The notes: a model not told the origin generated them from the letters alone. A stretch of 64,000 bases of DNA from Bacillaceae bacterium OF18-1A (GCA_027694045.1 JAQEWB010000003.1:369736-433735), one strand, 5' to 3'; counted from the first letter of the stretch, positions 8,605-18,016 are shown. Numbers and translations: made by a program.

Positions 8605-9195
8605 TTAACGCACTCGATACTTAAAGATACAATAAACAAAATACATAATAGAAATTACTGATACATAAACCCAAAGTTCATATACGAATCCTTCTCCCCA
8701 TACTCCCATAAAATAAAAGAGTGCAGGCAAAGTCAATGTTACCCATGATTGTACGAAGGCAATTCTTCCAAGGTATTGATTAACATTCTTTTTTTGAGTA
8801 TTTAATACAAAGAATAAATACCATAATAACGCCCACATAAACCACGTTAATGCATTAACAACATCATGAAATTGAACAAACGAAACGACCATATAGAATA
8901 ACGCAATAATCGCTACCCACATACAAAACCAACCTAGACCGCTACTATCCATACCTTTAATAAAGGTAACTCCTACATATAAATATGTTAATCCAAATAA
9001 AAAGGTAGCTGCATATGAGTACACCGTCCAATTGCTTTGATCAGAAATCATAATCAAATAGAATGGAATGATGATTTGTAATGCTCCCACAAATAAGTTA
9101 AAAACACCTGCACTTTTCATCTCTACCTTACCTAATATAACAAGACTATTTAAAAATAAAGCTGCACCTGAAAGTAATAACCCTACATACCCCAT
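8605..9195 (-). CDS. AmiS/UreI family channel-like membrane protein
   Basis: 196 aa, six to seven hydrophobic helices. The start MGYVGLLLSGAALFLNSLVILG and the FNLFVGALQ and GLGWFCMWVAI segments match the AmiS/UreI family, whose members pass urea or short amides across the membrane (proton-gated UreI in Helicobacter). In B. cereus a urease partner may be elsewhere; none is in view. The only in-frame start is ATG at 9195, 37 nt from the nearest good ribosome site (GGGGAGG, 9233-9239), with a perfect 9-bp hairpin between. Function inferred from family only. Confidence 0.8.
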   Translation of the reverse strand: MGYVGLLLSGAALFLNSLVILGKVEMKSAGVFNLFVGALQIIIPFYLIMISDQSNWTVYSYAATFLFGLTYLYVGVTFIKGMDSSGLGWFCMWVAIIALFYMVVSFVQFHDVVNALTWFMWALLWYLFFVLNTQKKNVNQYLGRIAFVQSWVTLTLPALFYFMGVWGEGFVYELWVYVSVISIMYFVYCIFKYRVR

Positions 9196-9239
9196 ATACT
9201 CGTGTGAAAATCAGTTCTTTTCACACTTTCGACCTCCCC
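9193..9239 (-). promoter_or_regulatory. Ribosome site separated from start codon by a perfect hairpin
   Basis: Reading the minus strand: GGGGAGG (9239-9233), 6 nt, hairpin GTGTGAAAA-7 nt-TTTTCACAC (9226-9202), 6 nt, ATG (9195). A stop codon in frame at the hairpin loop excludes an upstream start. Folding out the 25-nt hairpin leaves about 12 nt between ribosome site and ATG. Confidence 0.6.
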
Positions 9240-9547
9240 ACACTATAAAGTGATACCTATATTATTTTTCTTCCTATTTAGAACTACATACACAGTTTTT
9301 TATCTAAATAAGTCAGACTTCCTACCTTAAAAAAGGACAAATTAAAACCGCTTTCAATAAAAAATAATCCTATCAAAACACGTAATAGGATTCCTTGATT
9401 ATAAACGGACTCTAGTGATGATACAAGTGTTGGAATACTTTTCAAGAATACGTTTTCAATTTTTATAGAAAATTAATAGAATAATACATTTGTCCTATCT
9501 CGTTCTATTACCTTCTAGCATAAAATATTGTAAATTCATATTATTTT
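9240..9547. other. Intergenic region with no gene seen
   Basis: AT-rich. An inverted repeat AATCCTAT/ATAGGATT (about 9367-9393) has no nearby gene end. CATAAAATA at 9519-9527 fits the -10 consensus of sporulation sigma-K (CATAnnnTA), 39 nt before the next start codon; no good -35 is seen. Confidence 0.4.
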
Positions 9548-9565
9548 AAGGAAGGTTTGATATTT

Positions 9566-9967
9566 ATGCCTCTTCATTATCCCAATCAACCTGTTGTTCG
9601 CTCTACAGGTGTGTTAACAAAAGAACCTGCAACTGTTTCTGCAGTAGTAAACATTGTAAATCTAGATGCATACCATACACACTACGTAACTATAGAGGTT
9701 TGGGATTGGTCTAACTATTCTAATCCTGTAAAATTACCTGTGCAAATTAGTGAAAATACAGATGTAGAATTCCCATACCCTTTATATGGAAATCATTTAG
9801 CAGTCTTTTATGCCGATTTAGACGCATCTGTTAATTTATATGAAATTCGTATTTCTTATCCTCATCACGCTAATATTATTGCAAATTGTTTCGGACGAAG
9901 CGTCCCTCCATACACAAGCCAAGAAGGCAATACAGTGTATCATAAACAACTCGTTCGAATTCATTAA
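9566..9967 (+). CDS. Hypothetical protein, 133 aa
   Basis: Not recognised. 133 aa from ATG 9566, preceded by AAGGAAGG at 10 nt; a TTG at 9557 is too close to that site. No signal peptide or membrane helix. The sequence is rich in beta-branched and aromatic residues (HTHYVTIEVWDWSNYSNPVKLPV, NLYEIRISYPHH), suggesting a small beta-sandwich. A sigma-K-like -10 box upstream would fit a late sporulation, coat or exosporium protein, but that is inference. Followed by a long inverted repeat. Confidence 0.75.
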   Translation: MPLHYPNQPVVRSTGVLTKEPATVSAVVNIVNLDAYHTHYVTIEVWDWSNYSNPVKLPVQISENTDVEFPYPLYGNHLAVFYADLDASVNLYEIRISYPHHANIIANCFGRSVPPYTSQEGNTVYHKQLVRIH

Positions 9968-9990
9968 TTTTCTATTCTATAATAGTATCT

Positions 9991-10035
9991 GGTCAGTAAT
10001 ACTTTCCCTTCTATAAGGACATTGTATTACTGACC
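9991..10035 (+). terminator. Inverted repeat after the 133-aa hypothetical gene
   Basis: Perfect 12-bp arms GGTCAGTAATAC/GTATTACTGACC with a 21-nt loop, but no T-run follows; terminator role is probable, not certain. Confidence 0.5.
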
Positions 10036-10079
10036 TAAAGCATCATTGTTATACTCAATAGTTTTGATTCAAAAAAATG

Positions 10080-10898
10080 CTATTTATCATAAATATCGTT
10101 CGGGTTCATCGTAGGAATAAATCCATTCATAGAACTATATTTTTTAGATATATTATCTGGCGTAACAGTAAACGTTACAATTTTATTACTTTGTTGCTTA
10201 AAGTAACGCATCCAAATTTGGCTCCATTCATCTTGTGCAATAATTTTTTTATTGAAATCTTCCCACAATACACCATGTATAAAATTTAAGGATGTATTTT
10301 TGATTGTTTCAAATCCCCAATTTTGTATAAGTAACAGGTTAGAATCCAGGTCCTTAATTTCTTTTAGTAAATTTACATATGCTTCTCGAAATTTCTCTTG
10401 TGTAACTGGCTGATCATAAAAATAATCATCGATATCACCAGCTGTATCTAAAAATACTCCATCTATACCCTTCCCAATAATCTGCTGTTTTACTTTATTT
10501 ACAACAATACTTCGGTAATGGTTGTCAGCTAAATTCATAATATATGTATCCCACTGCTCGATTTTCATTTTCTTCCTATCTCTATAATAATAGTCTGATT
10601 CCACTACCTGCGGTTTATGCCATGCTTCTAATTCTAAAACACTCACATAGCCAAGAACTACAGTTCCTGATTTTTTCAATTGCTGGATTTGTTCCTTCGT
10701 AAATGCATATGGTTCTATAACAACCATGTCATACTTTGAAAGTCTTTCAATTACTTGATCATTTGCTTCGCCATAATAAATTTTATAACTTTGTACACCT
10801 TTTAAAACCGGATTCACCATATCTGCTTGTGCCGATGTATTTGAAGAAAAAATAAAAGAAAATATAGCTAAAAAGCACATGGAACGTTTTAACGCCAT
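10080..10898 (-). CDS. Secreted GH114/GH166-like glycoside hydrolase, PelA-hydrolase type
   Basis: 272 aa. A signal peptide (KRSMCFLAIFSFIFSSNTSAQA) is followed by a TIM-barrel of the TM1410/GH114 type: VIEPYAF, VLGYVSVLELEAW, GIDGVFLDTAGDID (Asp151) and LLLIQNWGFE. Family members cut alpha-1,4-linked N-acetylgalactosamine polymers; the hydrolase domain of Pseudomonas PelA is related. It is divergent from the pel operon across 290 nt, and the pel operon here encodes a PelA with only the deacetylase part, so this gene probably supplies the separate Pel hydrolase. Start ATG 10898. Confidence 0.75.
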   Translation of the reverse strand: MALKRSMCFLAIFSFIFSSNTSAQADMVNPVLKGVQSYKIYYGEANDQVIERLSKYDMVVIEPYAFTKEQIQQLKKSGTVVLGYVSVLELEAWHKPQVVESDYYYRDRKKMKIEQWDTYIMNLADNHYRSIVVNKVKQQIIGKGIDGVFLDTAGDIDDYFYDQPVTQEKFREAYVNLLKEIKDLDSNLLLIQNWGFETIKNTSLNFIHGVLWEDFNKKIIAQDEWSQIWMRYFKQQSNKIVTFTVTPDNISKKYSSMNGFIPTMNPNDIYDK

Positions 10899-11189
10899 TA
10901 CAATATCCCTCTATTCAAATGTATTTCTCCTATAAGTTTCAATAAAAATATAGGGAGAGCCTAATTTATAATTTTGCGAACTTAATAATTATATAAAAAA
11001 AACAAAAAGAAAACCGTATGTTTACAAAAATTAGAATTTATTTCTCTTGAATTTACTATATCCTTATTGATAAAATAATTTGGGTCTTACATATTATATA
11101 TCTTAAAATAATTCTTTTAAATTATCGTATTTCACTTCAATGTAATATTCCTCAAAATTAAATTGGCAAATGAAAGAAGGAATGTATTT
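10899..11189. promoter_or_regulatory. Divergent promoter region of the hydrolase and pel operon
   Basis: Very AT-rich, no gene. A plausible plus-strand promoter is TTGAAT (11047-11052), 18-nt spacer, TAAAAT (11071-11076), leaving a leader of about 105 nt before pelD. Regulator sites were not identified. Confidence 0.35.
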
Positions 11190-12413
11190 ATGTATTATAA
11201 GCAATCCAATTTACTTCAAAAGATAATTGAACCTACAATTCTCTTTATTGCACTATTTTTTCTCTCAATACTAACTGATTTTCTAACACCTACGTATGAA
11301 TATTTCATACTCCTATTTATTATATTAATTATTTCTAGCCGTTACGGTATATCCATTGCACTTTTCGTCTTTCTTGAAGCAATGATTTACATTTTTGTAA
11401 GCGGTATATATAAAGGAAATGATATATTATTGTACTTTTATTCTTCAGATTACTGGATGAGTTGGATTTTCTTACTCGCTATTAGTTTATATTGCGGACT
11501 AATGAGTACTTCCCAAAAGGAACGCTATGAAGATGTACATATGATAAATAATGAACTGAAAGCTGAAAATAAAGAATTAAAACATGTTGTACAACAATTG
11601 GACGAAACACGTATCACATTACGTTCTCGTGTACTTGAATCAAATAATCACTTATCTAAAATGTACCATATGTTTAAAGCTTTAAATCATACACATCCTG
11701 AAATTGTATTGGATGAAGGGTTAAATGTATTAAAAATGTATTTTGGCGCCGCAAAAATTGGTATTTACCATGTTGATAATAATAAGCAATCCTTACGTAT
11801 TAAATTAAGATCCGAAACTGGTGAAAATACATTACCTCAATCTATTTTCGTAAAAAATGCTTCATTAGCCATCAAAAATGCACTAACGCAAAAACGTCCT
11901 TTTTTCCGTACGGATGAAGATTTTCAGGATGCGCCACTTTTAGTTGGCCCTGTACTATTCCAGGATAATGTACAATACGTCATTACATTAGACGAAATTG
12001 AGTTTTCAAAAGTAACTTCTGAACAATTCGAACTTTTCACATGGTATTTACGCTGGATGGGTGACCGTCTACAAAACGCCTCTAACATTTGGTTGGCAGG
12101 TCAAGAAGATCGTACATTCCCTAACACAAGTATTTACTATGAAGAGGAATTTAAGCATTTATTAGAGATTGAAAAAAAACGTTACGAAACATTATCTTAT
12201 CCGTATTCTTATTTTGAATTCAATGCACCTCAAGATTCTTTACACGTAATAAATTCGATTTTAAGAGACCATTTACGTGATATTGATATTTTAGGGTATA
12301 GCACGACTCATCAAAAAATCATGATTTTATTACCTGGAACGAAAGAGCAGTTTTTATTACAAGTTCAGGATCGTATACAAAACGCACTCTCTTCTAAAGG
12401 AGTGCTATCTTAA
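11190..12413 (+). CDS. pelD: PelD, membrane c-di-GMP receptor of Pel polysaccharide synthesis
   Basis: 407 aa from ATG 11190 (AGAAGGA upstream; a TTG nine codons earlier lacks a ribosome site). N-terminal membrane helices (about 8-110), a coiled coil (ERYEDVHMINNELKAENKELKHVVQQLDETRITLRSR), a GAF domain and a degenerate GGDEF domain. The c-di-GMP inhibitory-site motif RDID is at R363-D366, with the second Arg at 395. These positions agree with those I remember reported for B. cereus PelD. PelD binding of c-di-GMP switches on polymer synthesis by PelF. First gene of a tightly packed operon; its stop overlaps pelE as TAATG. Confidence 0.92.
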   Translation: MYYKQSNLLQKIIEPTILFIALFFLSILTDFLTPTYEYFILLFIILIISSRYGISIALFVFLEAMIYIFVSGIYKGNDILLYFYSSDYWMSWIFLLAISLYCGLMSTSQKERYEDVHMINNELKAENKELKHVVQQLDETRITLRSRVLESNNHLSKMYHMFKALNHTHPEIVLDEGLNVLKMYFGAAKIGIYHVDNNKQSLRIKLRSETGENTLPQSIFVKNASLAIKNALTQKRPFFRTDEDFQDAPLLVGPVLFQDNVQYVITLDEIEFSKVTSEQFELFTWYLRWMGDRLQNASNIWLAGQEDRTFPNTSIYYEEEFKHLLEIEKKRYETLSYPYSYFEFNAPQDSLHVINSILRDHLRDIDILGYSTTHQKIMILLPGTKEQFLLQVQDRIQNALSSKGVLS

Positions 12414-13333
12414 TGATTTTATTTTTTTGCTATATTATATACGCTATTCTAGTTTTTCTCTTGTTTCGATTTACAAAAACCTTAATTACAGAAGATAAAA
12501 AGGGAATCATTGAATTTTGCTTAATTCTCTCCCTTCTTTTCCCACTTATCGGACTTGTTGTATCAGCAATTATGTTATTACTTAATATAAAACGCTCCAA
12601 AACTGAGTGGTTACAACAGTACTCTGACTATGTTTCTTTTCATGTTGATAATTACGAAGATATTTTAGAATCAGCTAAACAGGATATGGACCTAATTTCC
12701 TTTTCCTCTGGATTAGAACTTGATAGGCCCGAGCTACATAAACAACTTATCGTGCAATTAAGTTATTCTTCTATTTCTAATGAAGGAAGTTTATTGAAAG
12801 AGGCAATTCACCATAAAGATCCTGAAACTGTACACTATGCAGCAACCACTATTAACTTGCTGAACGAAAGGTACGAAAAACAAATCGAATACTTAAATAA
12901 GCAGTTTCTGCAAGACCCACAAAATGGTATTGCAAAAGAACTAGTTTCTAATTATTTAAGATATATAGATAGCGGCCTTCTTTCTAATCAACAAAAAGAA
13001 AAGATAATTGATGAATTTATGGGATTTACTTCACAAAGTGTAGAATTTTTCCCACAAGAACCTTTTTACTCTTTCCAGCTCGGAAATATATTTCTGCACA
13101 AAAAACAATATGCAAACTCTGAAGAACAATTTTTAAATCTTATTCATTTTTATCCTGAATCCTATTACGGTTATGTCGGACTACTTGAAACATATTATGA
13201 ACAGAAATCATGGGACAAGCTTTATGAGTTAATCAATAATTTAACAGATGCAAAAAGAATTTATATACTACCACGCAAATATCAATTATTTGTAAGGCAG
13301 TTTGGAGGCGTGAACATTGAAAAAGGGGATTAA
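12413..13333 (+). CDS. pelE: PelE, membrane TPR scaffold of Pel synthase complex
   Basis: 306 aa. Two N-terminal hydrophobic helices (ILFFCYIIYAILVFLLFRF and IIEFCLILSLLFPLIGLVVSAIMLLL) precede a helical repeat region with TPR-like pairs (ETVHYAATTINLLNERYEKQ; EPFYSFQLGNIFLHKKQYANSEEQF). In Pel systems PelE ties PelD, PelF and PelG together at the membrane. Start and stop overlap both neighbours (TAATG with pelD, 17 nt with the deacetylase gene). Sequence similarity in this family is low; identity rests mainly on architecture and position. Confidence 0.85.
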   Translation: MILFFCYIIYAILVFLLFRFTKTLITEDKKGIIEFCLILSLLFPLIGLVVSAIMLLLNIKRSKTEWLQQYSDYVSFHVDNYEDILESAKQDMDLISFSSGLELDRPELHKQLIVQLSYSSISNEGSLLKEAIHHKDPETVHYAATTINLLNERYEKQIEYLNKQFLQDPQNGIAKELVSNYLRYIDSGLLSNQQKEKIIDEFMGFTSQSVEFFPQEPFYSFQLGNIFLHKKQYANSEEQFLNLIHFYPESYYGYVGLLETYYEQKSWDKLYELINNLTDAKRIYILPRKYQLFVRQFGGVNIEKGD

Positions 13334-15149
13334 TTTATACATTGGGATTGTTAGTATCATTTTATTTCTCTTAATAATAGCTATACTTATGTATCGAACA
13401 GAGAATTTTTATCAAAAGTTCTCTGTTCCTAAAGCTAAAGGCACAACTGCTGTTAAAACACTCACAGCGAAAGATACAACCGAAAACGGAAATAAAATGC
13501 AGTTATATGTTTTAAAAACAGATGATAATTTAGGAACCCAAGTCGAGTTTAATATAAAAAAGGCAATGGATTACGCACATCTACACTATAAAGATATTAC
13601 AGCTAGTGAAATTAAGAATCTCCCTCCCTCCCCTTATACAGGCATTATTATTACGGGTGAAAGAATGGACCAACTTCCACAAGCTGATATGCAAAATTTT
13701 GTACAGATGGGTGGAAAAATTGTTATTGCCAATCGACTCGATTCAGATCCTTCTTGGAACGCTCTGTTTGGTATTACAAAGAAAGAAGGTTTCAAAGATG
13801 CCAAAGGAATAACTTTTGAAGAGGTTTTATTTCCTGGTTATCCAGATCTCCCAAGTTCTTCTACATTATTTACTCATAGCTCAATGAATATTACGTTAGA
13901 TGAAAATACAACGACTCCTTGGATTACAGCGGAAGATACCCCTATTCTCTGGACCAATGACTACGGTGACGGAAAAATCTTGTATTGGAATACAACTGCA
14001 TTGAACGCTAAATTAGGCCGTGGCATGTTCGTTCAATCACTGGGGACCATTTTCCCTGCTTTTGCTACAGCGCAAGTTGGAGCAGAGATTATGTATATCG
14101 ATGACTTCCCCTCTCCGATTCCGAGCGGAGAATTAAAAAATTTAACGACAGAAAAAATCTCTGTTGAAGAGTTTTACAAAAAACATTGGTGGAAAAATAT
14201 GAAAGATATCTCTGATGAATTTCATATTAAATATACAGGTGTCGCAATTGGAACGTATCAAAATAAAGTAAATCCACCTTTTGAAGATTTTGCAAATAAA
14301 AATAGAAACACTTATTTATTATTCGGTAGGGAGTTATTAACTCATGGCGGAGAAATTGGAATTCACGGCTATAATCATCAACCTTTGTTATTACCACCAG
14401 ATCCGGTGGACAAATCGCTTGAATATATTCCTTGGAATTCAAAAGAGGATATGGAGCAATCTTTAGATGCCCTACAGAAACTCGTGTATAATTTCTTTCC
14501 AAATGAGAAGTTAAAAACCTATGTACCACCATCTAACATTATAAACACAACTGGATTAAGTGCATTAAACGACGCCGTTCCAACTTTAGAAACAGTTGCT
14601 TCGCTATATGTAGGAAGTAAAAGTAATGGTAGTTTAATTCAAGAATTCGGACCAGATATACAAAACAAAAACATTTACCACTTCCCGCGTATTACAAGTG
14701 GATATGCTATTACGAGTGAAGAACAATTTATATTAGCTGACGTTACCGCAAATTTAGGGGTTATATCACACTTTGTCCATCCAGATGATATTCTTGATGA
14801 AAAACGCTCCGGTAACTTAACTTGGGAAGAATTATTTAAAGCTTATAAAACGACGATTAAAGAAATACGCGAAAGATATCCTTATATAAAAAGTATGACT
14901 CAAAGTGAAGCAACTGCTTCTATGAAAATATATCAAACTGGTGACCTAAATGTCTCTTATGAAGATGATGCGATCCATATTGCATATGAAGGCTTGCCAA
15001 ACCATACTTCAACAATTATACGTGTAGAAGAAGGAAAGAAAATACAAACAGGTTCTTTCTCTTACGGTACAGTTACAAAGCTTGATCCCCAAATTTATAG
15101 CGTTACGTTAACAAAACCTAGTGCTACAATTCCAATTAAAGGAGCATAA
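13317..15149 (+). CDS. pelA: PelA deacetylase (PelA-DA), membrane-anchored
   Basis: 610 aa. TTG start at 13317, 8 nt after GGAGG, inside the end of pelE. One N-terminal anchor helix (INLYIGIVSIILFLLIIAILMY), an extracellular Rossmann/amidotransferase-like region (about 60-250), then a polysaccharide deacetylase core with metal residues MYIDDFP (Asp262/263) and IGIHGYNH (His350, His354), and a C-terminal beta domain. It should partly deacetylate the GalNAc-rich Pel polymer outside the membrane. The glycoside hydrolase half of Pseudomonas PelA is missing; the divergent gene at 10080-10898 may replace it. Confidence 0.88.
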   Translation: MKKGINLYIGIVSIILFLLIIAILMYRTENFYQKFSVPKAKGTTAVKTLTAKDTTENGNKMQLYVLKTDDNLGTQVEFNIKKAMDYAHLHYKDITASEIKNLPPSPYTGIIITGERMDQLPQADMQNFVQMGGKIVIANRLDSDPSWNALFGITKKEGFKDAKGITFEEVLFPGYPDLPSSSTLFTHSSMNITLDENTTTPWITAEDTPILWTNDYGDGKILYWNTTALNAKLGRGMFVQSLGTIFPAFATAQVGAEIMYIDDFPSPIPSGELKNLTTEKISVEEFYKKHWWKNMKDISDEFHIKYTGVAIGTYQNKVNPPFEDFANKNRNTYLLFGRELLTHGGEIGIHGYNHQPLLLPPDPVDKSLEYIPWNSKEDMEQSLDALQKLVYNFFPNEKLKTYVPPSNIINTTGLSALNDAVPTLETVASLYVGSKSNGSLIQEFGPDIQNKNIYHFPRITSGYAITSEEQFILADVTANLGVISHFVHPDDILDEKRSGNLTWEELFKAYKTTIKEIRERYPYIKSMTQSEATASMKIYQTGDLNVSYEDDAIHIAYEGLPNHTSTIIRVEEGKKIQTGSFSYGTVTKLDPQIYSVTLTKPSATIPIKGA

Positions 15150-15152
15150 CAG

Positions 15153-16574
15153 ATGAGAATAGGTTTGGTCGTTGAGGGCAGCTATCCCTTTGTAAGCGGA
15201 GGGGTAGCAAGCTGGGTTCAAATGATTATCCAGCAGTTTAAAGAACATGAATTTACGATTTTCGCGATAGTTCCTCAAATGAAAACAGAAGAGGAGTATC
15301 AATACGAAATTCCAGATAATGTAAAGGATATCATTCTAATTCCTTTACAATCAGAAAACGAAGCAAAGCATGTAAAAACTAATTTAACTGAACAAGAAGT
15401 ACAGATACTTCAAAAATGGTTTACATTTCAAGCGAATGATACAGAAGCATTGCAAATATTAGGGAACAAACAAAAACTAGGAACACTTCACTCTTTCTTC
15501 GAAAGCCATGAATTTTATGAAATTGTTAAAGAAAGTTATTGGTATGAAGAAAGTAGCGGCTCCTTCTTAAATTACTTTTGGATGTGGAGATCTATGTTCA
15601 CACCAATCATTCAAATTTTGCAAATTGATTTCCCAGAACTAGACCTTATCCATTCTGTATCTACAGGGTATGGTGGACTGCTTGGTGCTGCAATTGGTGC
15701 CAAGTCTGACATACCCTTTATCCTAACTGAACATGGTATTTATTCTCGCGAGCGTGAAGAAGAAATACTCCAATCGACTTGGATACCAATTGAATACAAA
15801 AAAAGATGGGTTTCTTTCTTTCATCATTTGTCTCACCAAGCGTATGAACAAGCCACTGATGTAATTACGTTGTTTGGTCGAAATAGTATGTATCAAAAGG
15901 AATTAGGTGCTCCAGCTCACAAATTACAAATTGTCCCAAACGGCGTTACTTTATCAGGCTATAAAGGACTACGTAAACCAAAATATAATTCGGATAAACT
16001 TATTATTTCCGCCATTATACGAGTTGTGCCTATTAAAGATGTAAAAACGATGATTTATGCAGCTAAATTATTATTGGAAAAAGATATTCCATTTATATTT
16101 TACTTACTCGGTCCTGATACAGAAGAACCGGAATATGCGGGGGAATGCCGTGATTTAATTCAGCAACTAGGATTGCAAGATCATGTAATAATGACTGGCA
16201 GAGTAAATATTAAAGATTACTTAAAACAAACCGATATTCTCGTATTAACAAGTATATCTGAAGGACAACCGCTCGCTATGTTAGAGGGTATGGCAGCAGG
16301 ATTACCATGGGTAGTTACAGATGTTGGTTCTTGTAAGGAATTGATTTATGGACAAGACGGAGACCCTTATGGCCAATGTGGATTTGTTGTACCGCCTGTA
16401 TCTCCTGAACAGGTTGCCATGCATTTAGAGTGGTATTATCGCCACCCAGAATCCATTCATCAATTTGGAGATAACGGACGCAATCGTATTGAAGCATACT
16501 ATCAATTGTCAGGTGTCGTTGCTAGTTATCGTAAGCTTTATTTAGAAAGGGGTACGAAAACATGGCAGGCATAG
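15153..16574 (+). CDS. pelF: PelF, GT4-family glycosyltransferase
   Basis: 473 aa. GT-B fold: N-terminal GGVASWVQMI glycine loop, LTEHGIYSREREEE in the middle, C-terminal IIRVVPIKDVKTMI and the retaining Glu-x7-Glu motif (E370 and E378, SEGQPLAMLEGMAAG). PelF polymerises Pel from UDP-GalNAc (in Pseudomonas also GlcNAc) in the cytoplasm and is activated through PelD. Only 3 nt separate it from the deacetylase gene, and it overlaps pelG by 13 nt. Confidence 0.93.
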   Translation: MRIGLVVEGSYPFVSGGVASWVQMIIQQFKEHEFTIFAIVPQMKTEEEYQYEIPDNVKDIILIPLQSENEAKHVKTNLTEQEVQILQKWFTFQANDTEALQILGNKQKLGTLHSFFESHEFYEIVKESYWYEESSGSFLNYFWMWRSMFTPIIQILQIDFPELDLIHSVSTGYGGLLGAAIGAKSDIPFILTEHGIYSREREEEILQSTWIPIEYKKRWVSFFHHLSHQAYEQATDVITLFGRNSMYQKELGAPAHKLQIVPNGVTLSGYKGLRKPKYNSDKLIISAIIRVVPIKDVKTMIYAAKLLLEKDIPFIFYLLGPDTEEPEYAGECRDLIQQLGLQDHVIMTGRVNIKDYLKQTDILVLTSISEGQPLAMLEGMAAGLPWVVTDVGSCKELIYGQDGDPYGQCGFVVPPVSPEQVAMHLEWYYRHPESIHQFGDNGRNRIEAYYQLSGVVASYRKLYLERGTKTWQA

Positions 16575-18016
16575 GGTTTCGTTTGCAAAAACTATTCCAA
16601 GAAGATTACTATTCTTCTAGAATAAAAGCGTACGGATTTTCATTATTTGTTACAGCTGGTCCTTGGTTAGTTGTTATTTTAGCAGTAACAGCTATTCGGT
16701 ATATTTTAAGTTTGTTCCATTCCATTTCAATTGAAGAACAACGTCTTTTTACAATCTCAATTTCATACTGCTTTATTTTTTCTCAAATCATATATGGTGC
16801 CTTACAGCTCATCGTAACTAGGTATGTAGCTGATCTTTTATATGAGCAAAAAGCTGATAAAGTGTTTTCTTCATTTTTAGGAATGACGAAAATTACGCTT
16901 TTTTTAGCTATTATTTTATGGCTTTTGTTTGCGTTTTTCACACCATTAGCTTTGTATTATAAAATTGTCATGCTGTTTTTATTTTTATCGTTAAATATCA
17001 TTTGGATTCAATCGATTTATTTAACAGCGGCTAAAGATTATCAGTCAATTGCCCTTGCATTTTTAATTGGTTCCATCTTTTCCTTATCTGGCATTGCACT
17101 TATTGCCTACTGGCATCCAACACTTGGTCTAGAACATGGATTTGCTCTATTACTTTTAATTGCTTTTACCATCGGGACTTTCATTACGTTAGTATGGTTA
17201 AGCATAGTTATTGTGCGAATGTTTCCAAATAGTGATGCTACTGAGCAATTTACTTTTATTTCTTATTTAGATAAATATCCAGAACTATTTTGGTCCAGCC
17301 TATTTTACAATATTGGCATTTGGGTATGCAATTTTGTGATTTGGTTCGGTGAAGGACGCGGAAATATTGAAAATACATTTATTTATCACCAAATTTATGA
17401 TACTTCTGTTTTCTGGGCTTATTTAAGCATTATTCCGACATATATTTTCTTCGTAGTATCTATTGAAACAAGATTTTATGAAAGATATAAAAAATTCTTC
17501 GGTTCAGTAAATAATGGGGCAACATTAAATACAATTTTACAGTTAAAAGATTCGATGAATTTTGTCTTAAAACAAGAAATGGAACGAATACTTCGTAATC
17601 AAGGTATTTTTTCTTTACTTATTATTTTTATAATATGGATGTTCAGTTCTCAATCTGGGAACGTAACACTTGAATACTCTATTTTACAGCTAACTATAAT
17701 TGGTGCTTATGCAAATGGAATGGTGCTCGTTATTACGTTACTTCTTTTATATTTTGAAGATCGTAAAGGTGCTTTTCGAACATCAGCCATTTTCTTCTTT
17801 GCCAACTTATTATTAAGTCTTGTACTACTTCCATTTGGATTTAACGGTTATGGTATTAGTTTTGCAGTTGGATCTTCCATTACATTTTTATATGCCATTT
17901 TCAGGCTGTTTACTTATATTAAAAACATTGATTATTATACATTTTGCCAATCAAACGTTCCTGTAAAACAACGAAAATTCTTTACTAAATTAGCTAATAA
18001 ACTGAATGGAAAATAA
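16562..18016 (+). CDS. pelG: PelG, polytopic membrane protein for Pel export
   Basis: 484 aa, about 12 hydrophobic helices in the MATE/MOP-like PelG arrangement; conserved N-terminus MAGIGFRLQKLFQEDYYSSRIKAYGFSLFVTAGPW matches PelG proteins. It acts with PelD, PelE and PelF to move the growing polymer across the membrane. ATG within the end of pelF. Last gene of the operon, followed by a bcr-like repeat and then the terminator shared with galE. Confidence 0.92.
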   Translation: MAGIGFRLQKLFQEDYYSSRIKAYGFSLFVTAGPWLVVILAVTAIRYILSLFHSISIEEQRLFTISISYCFIFSQIIYGALQLIVTRYVADLLYEQKADKVFSSFLGMTKITLFLAIILWLLFAFFTPLALYYKIVMLFLFLSLNIIWIQSIYLTAAKDYQSIALAFLIGSIFSLSGIALIAYWHPTLGLEHGFALLLLIAFTIGTFITLVWLSIVIVRMFPNSDATEQFTFISYLDKYPELFWSSLFYNIGIWVCNFVIWFGEGRGNIENTFIYHQIYDTSVFWAYLSIIPTYIFFVVSIETRFYERYKKFFGSVNNGATLNTILQLKDSMNFVLKQEMERILRNQGIFSLLIIFIIWMFSSQSGNVTLEYSILQLTIIGAYANGMVLVITLLLLYFEDRKGAFRTSAIFFFANLLLSLVLLPFGFNGYGISFAVGSSITFLYAIFRLFTYIKNIDYYTFCQSNVPVKQRKFFTKLANKLNGK

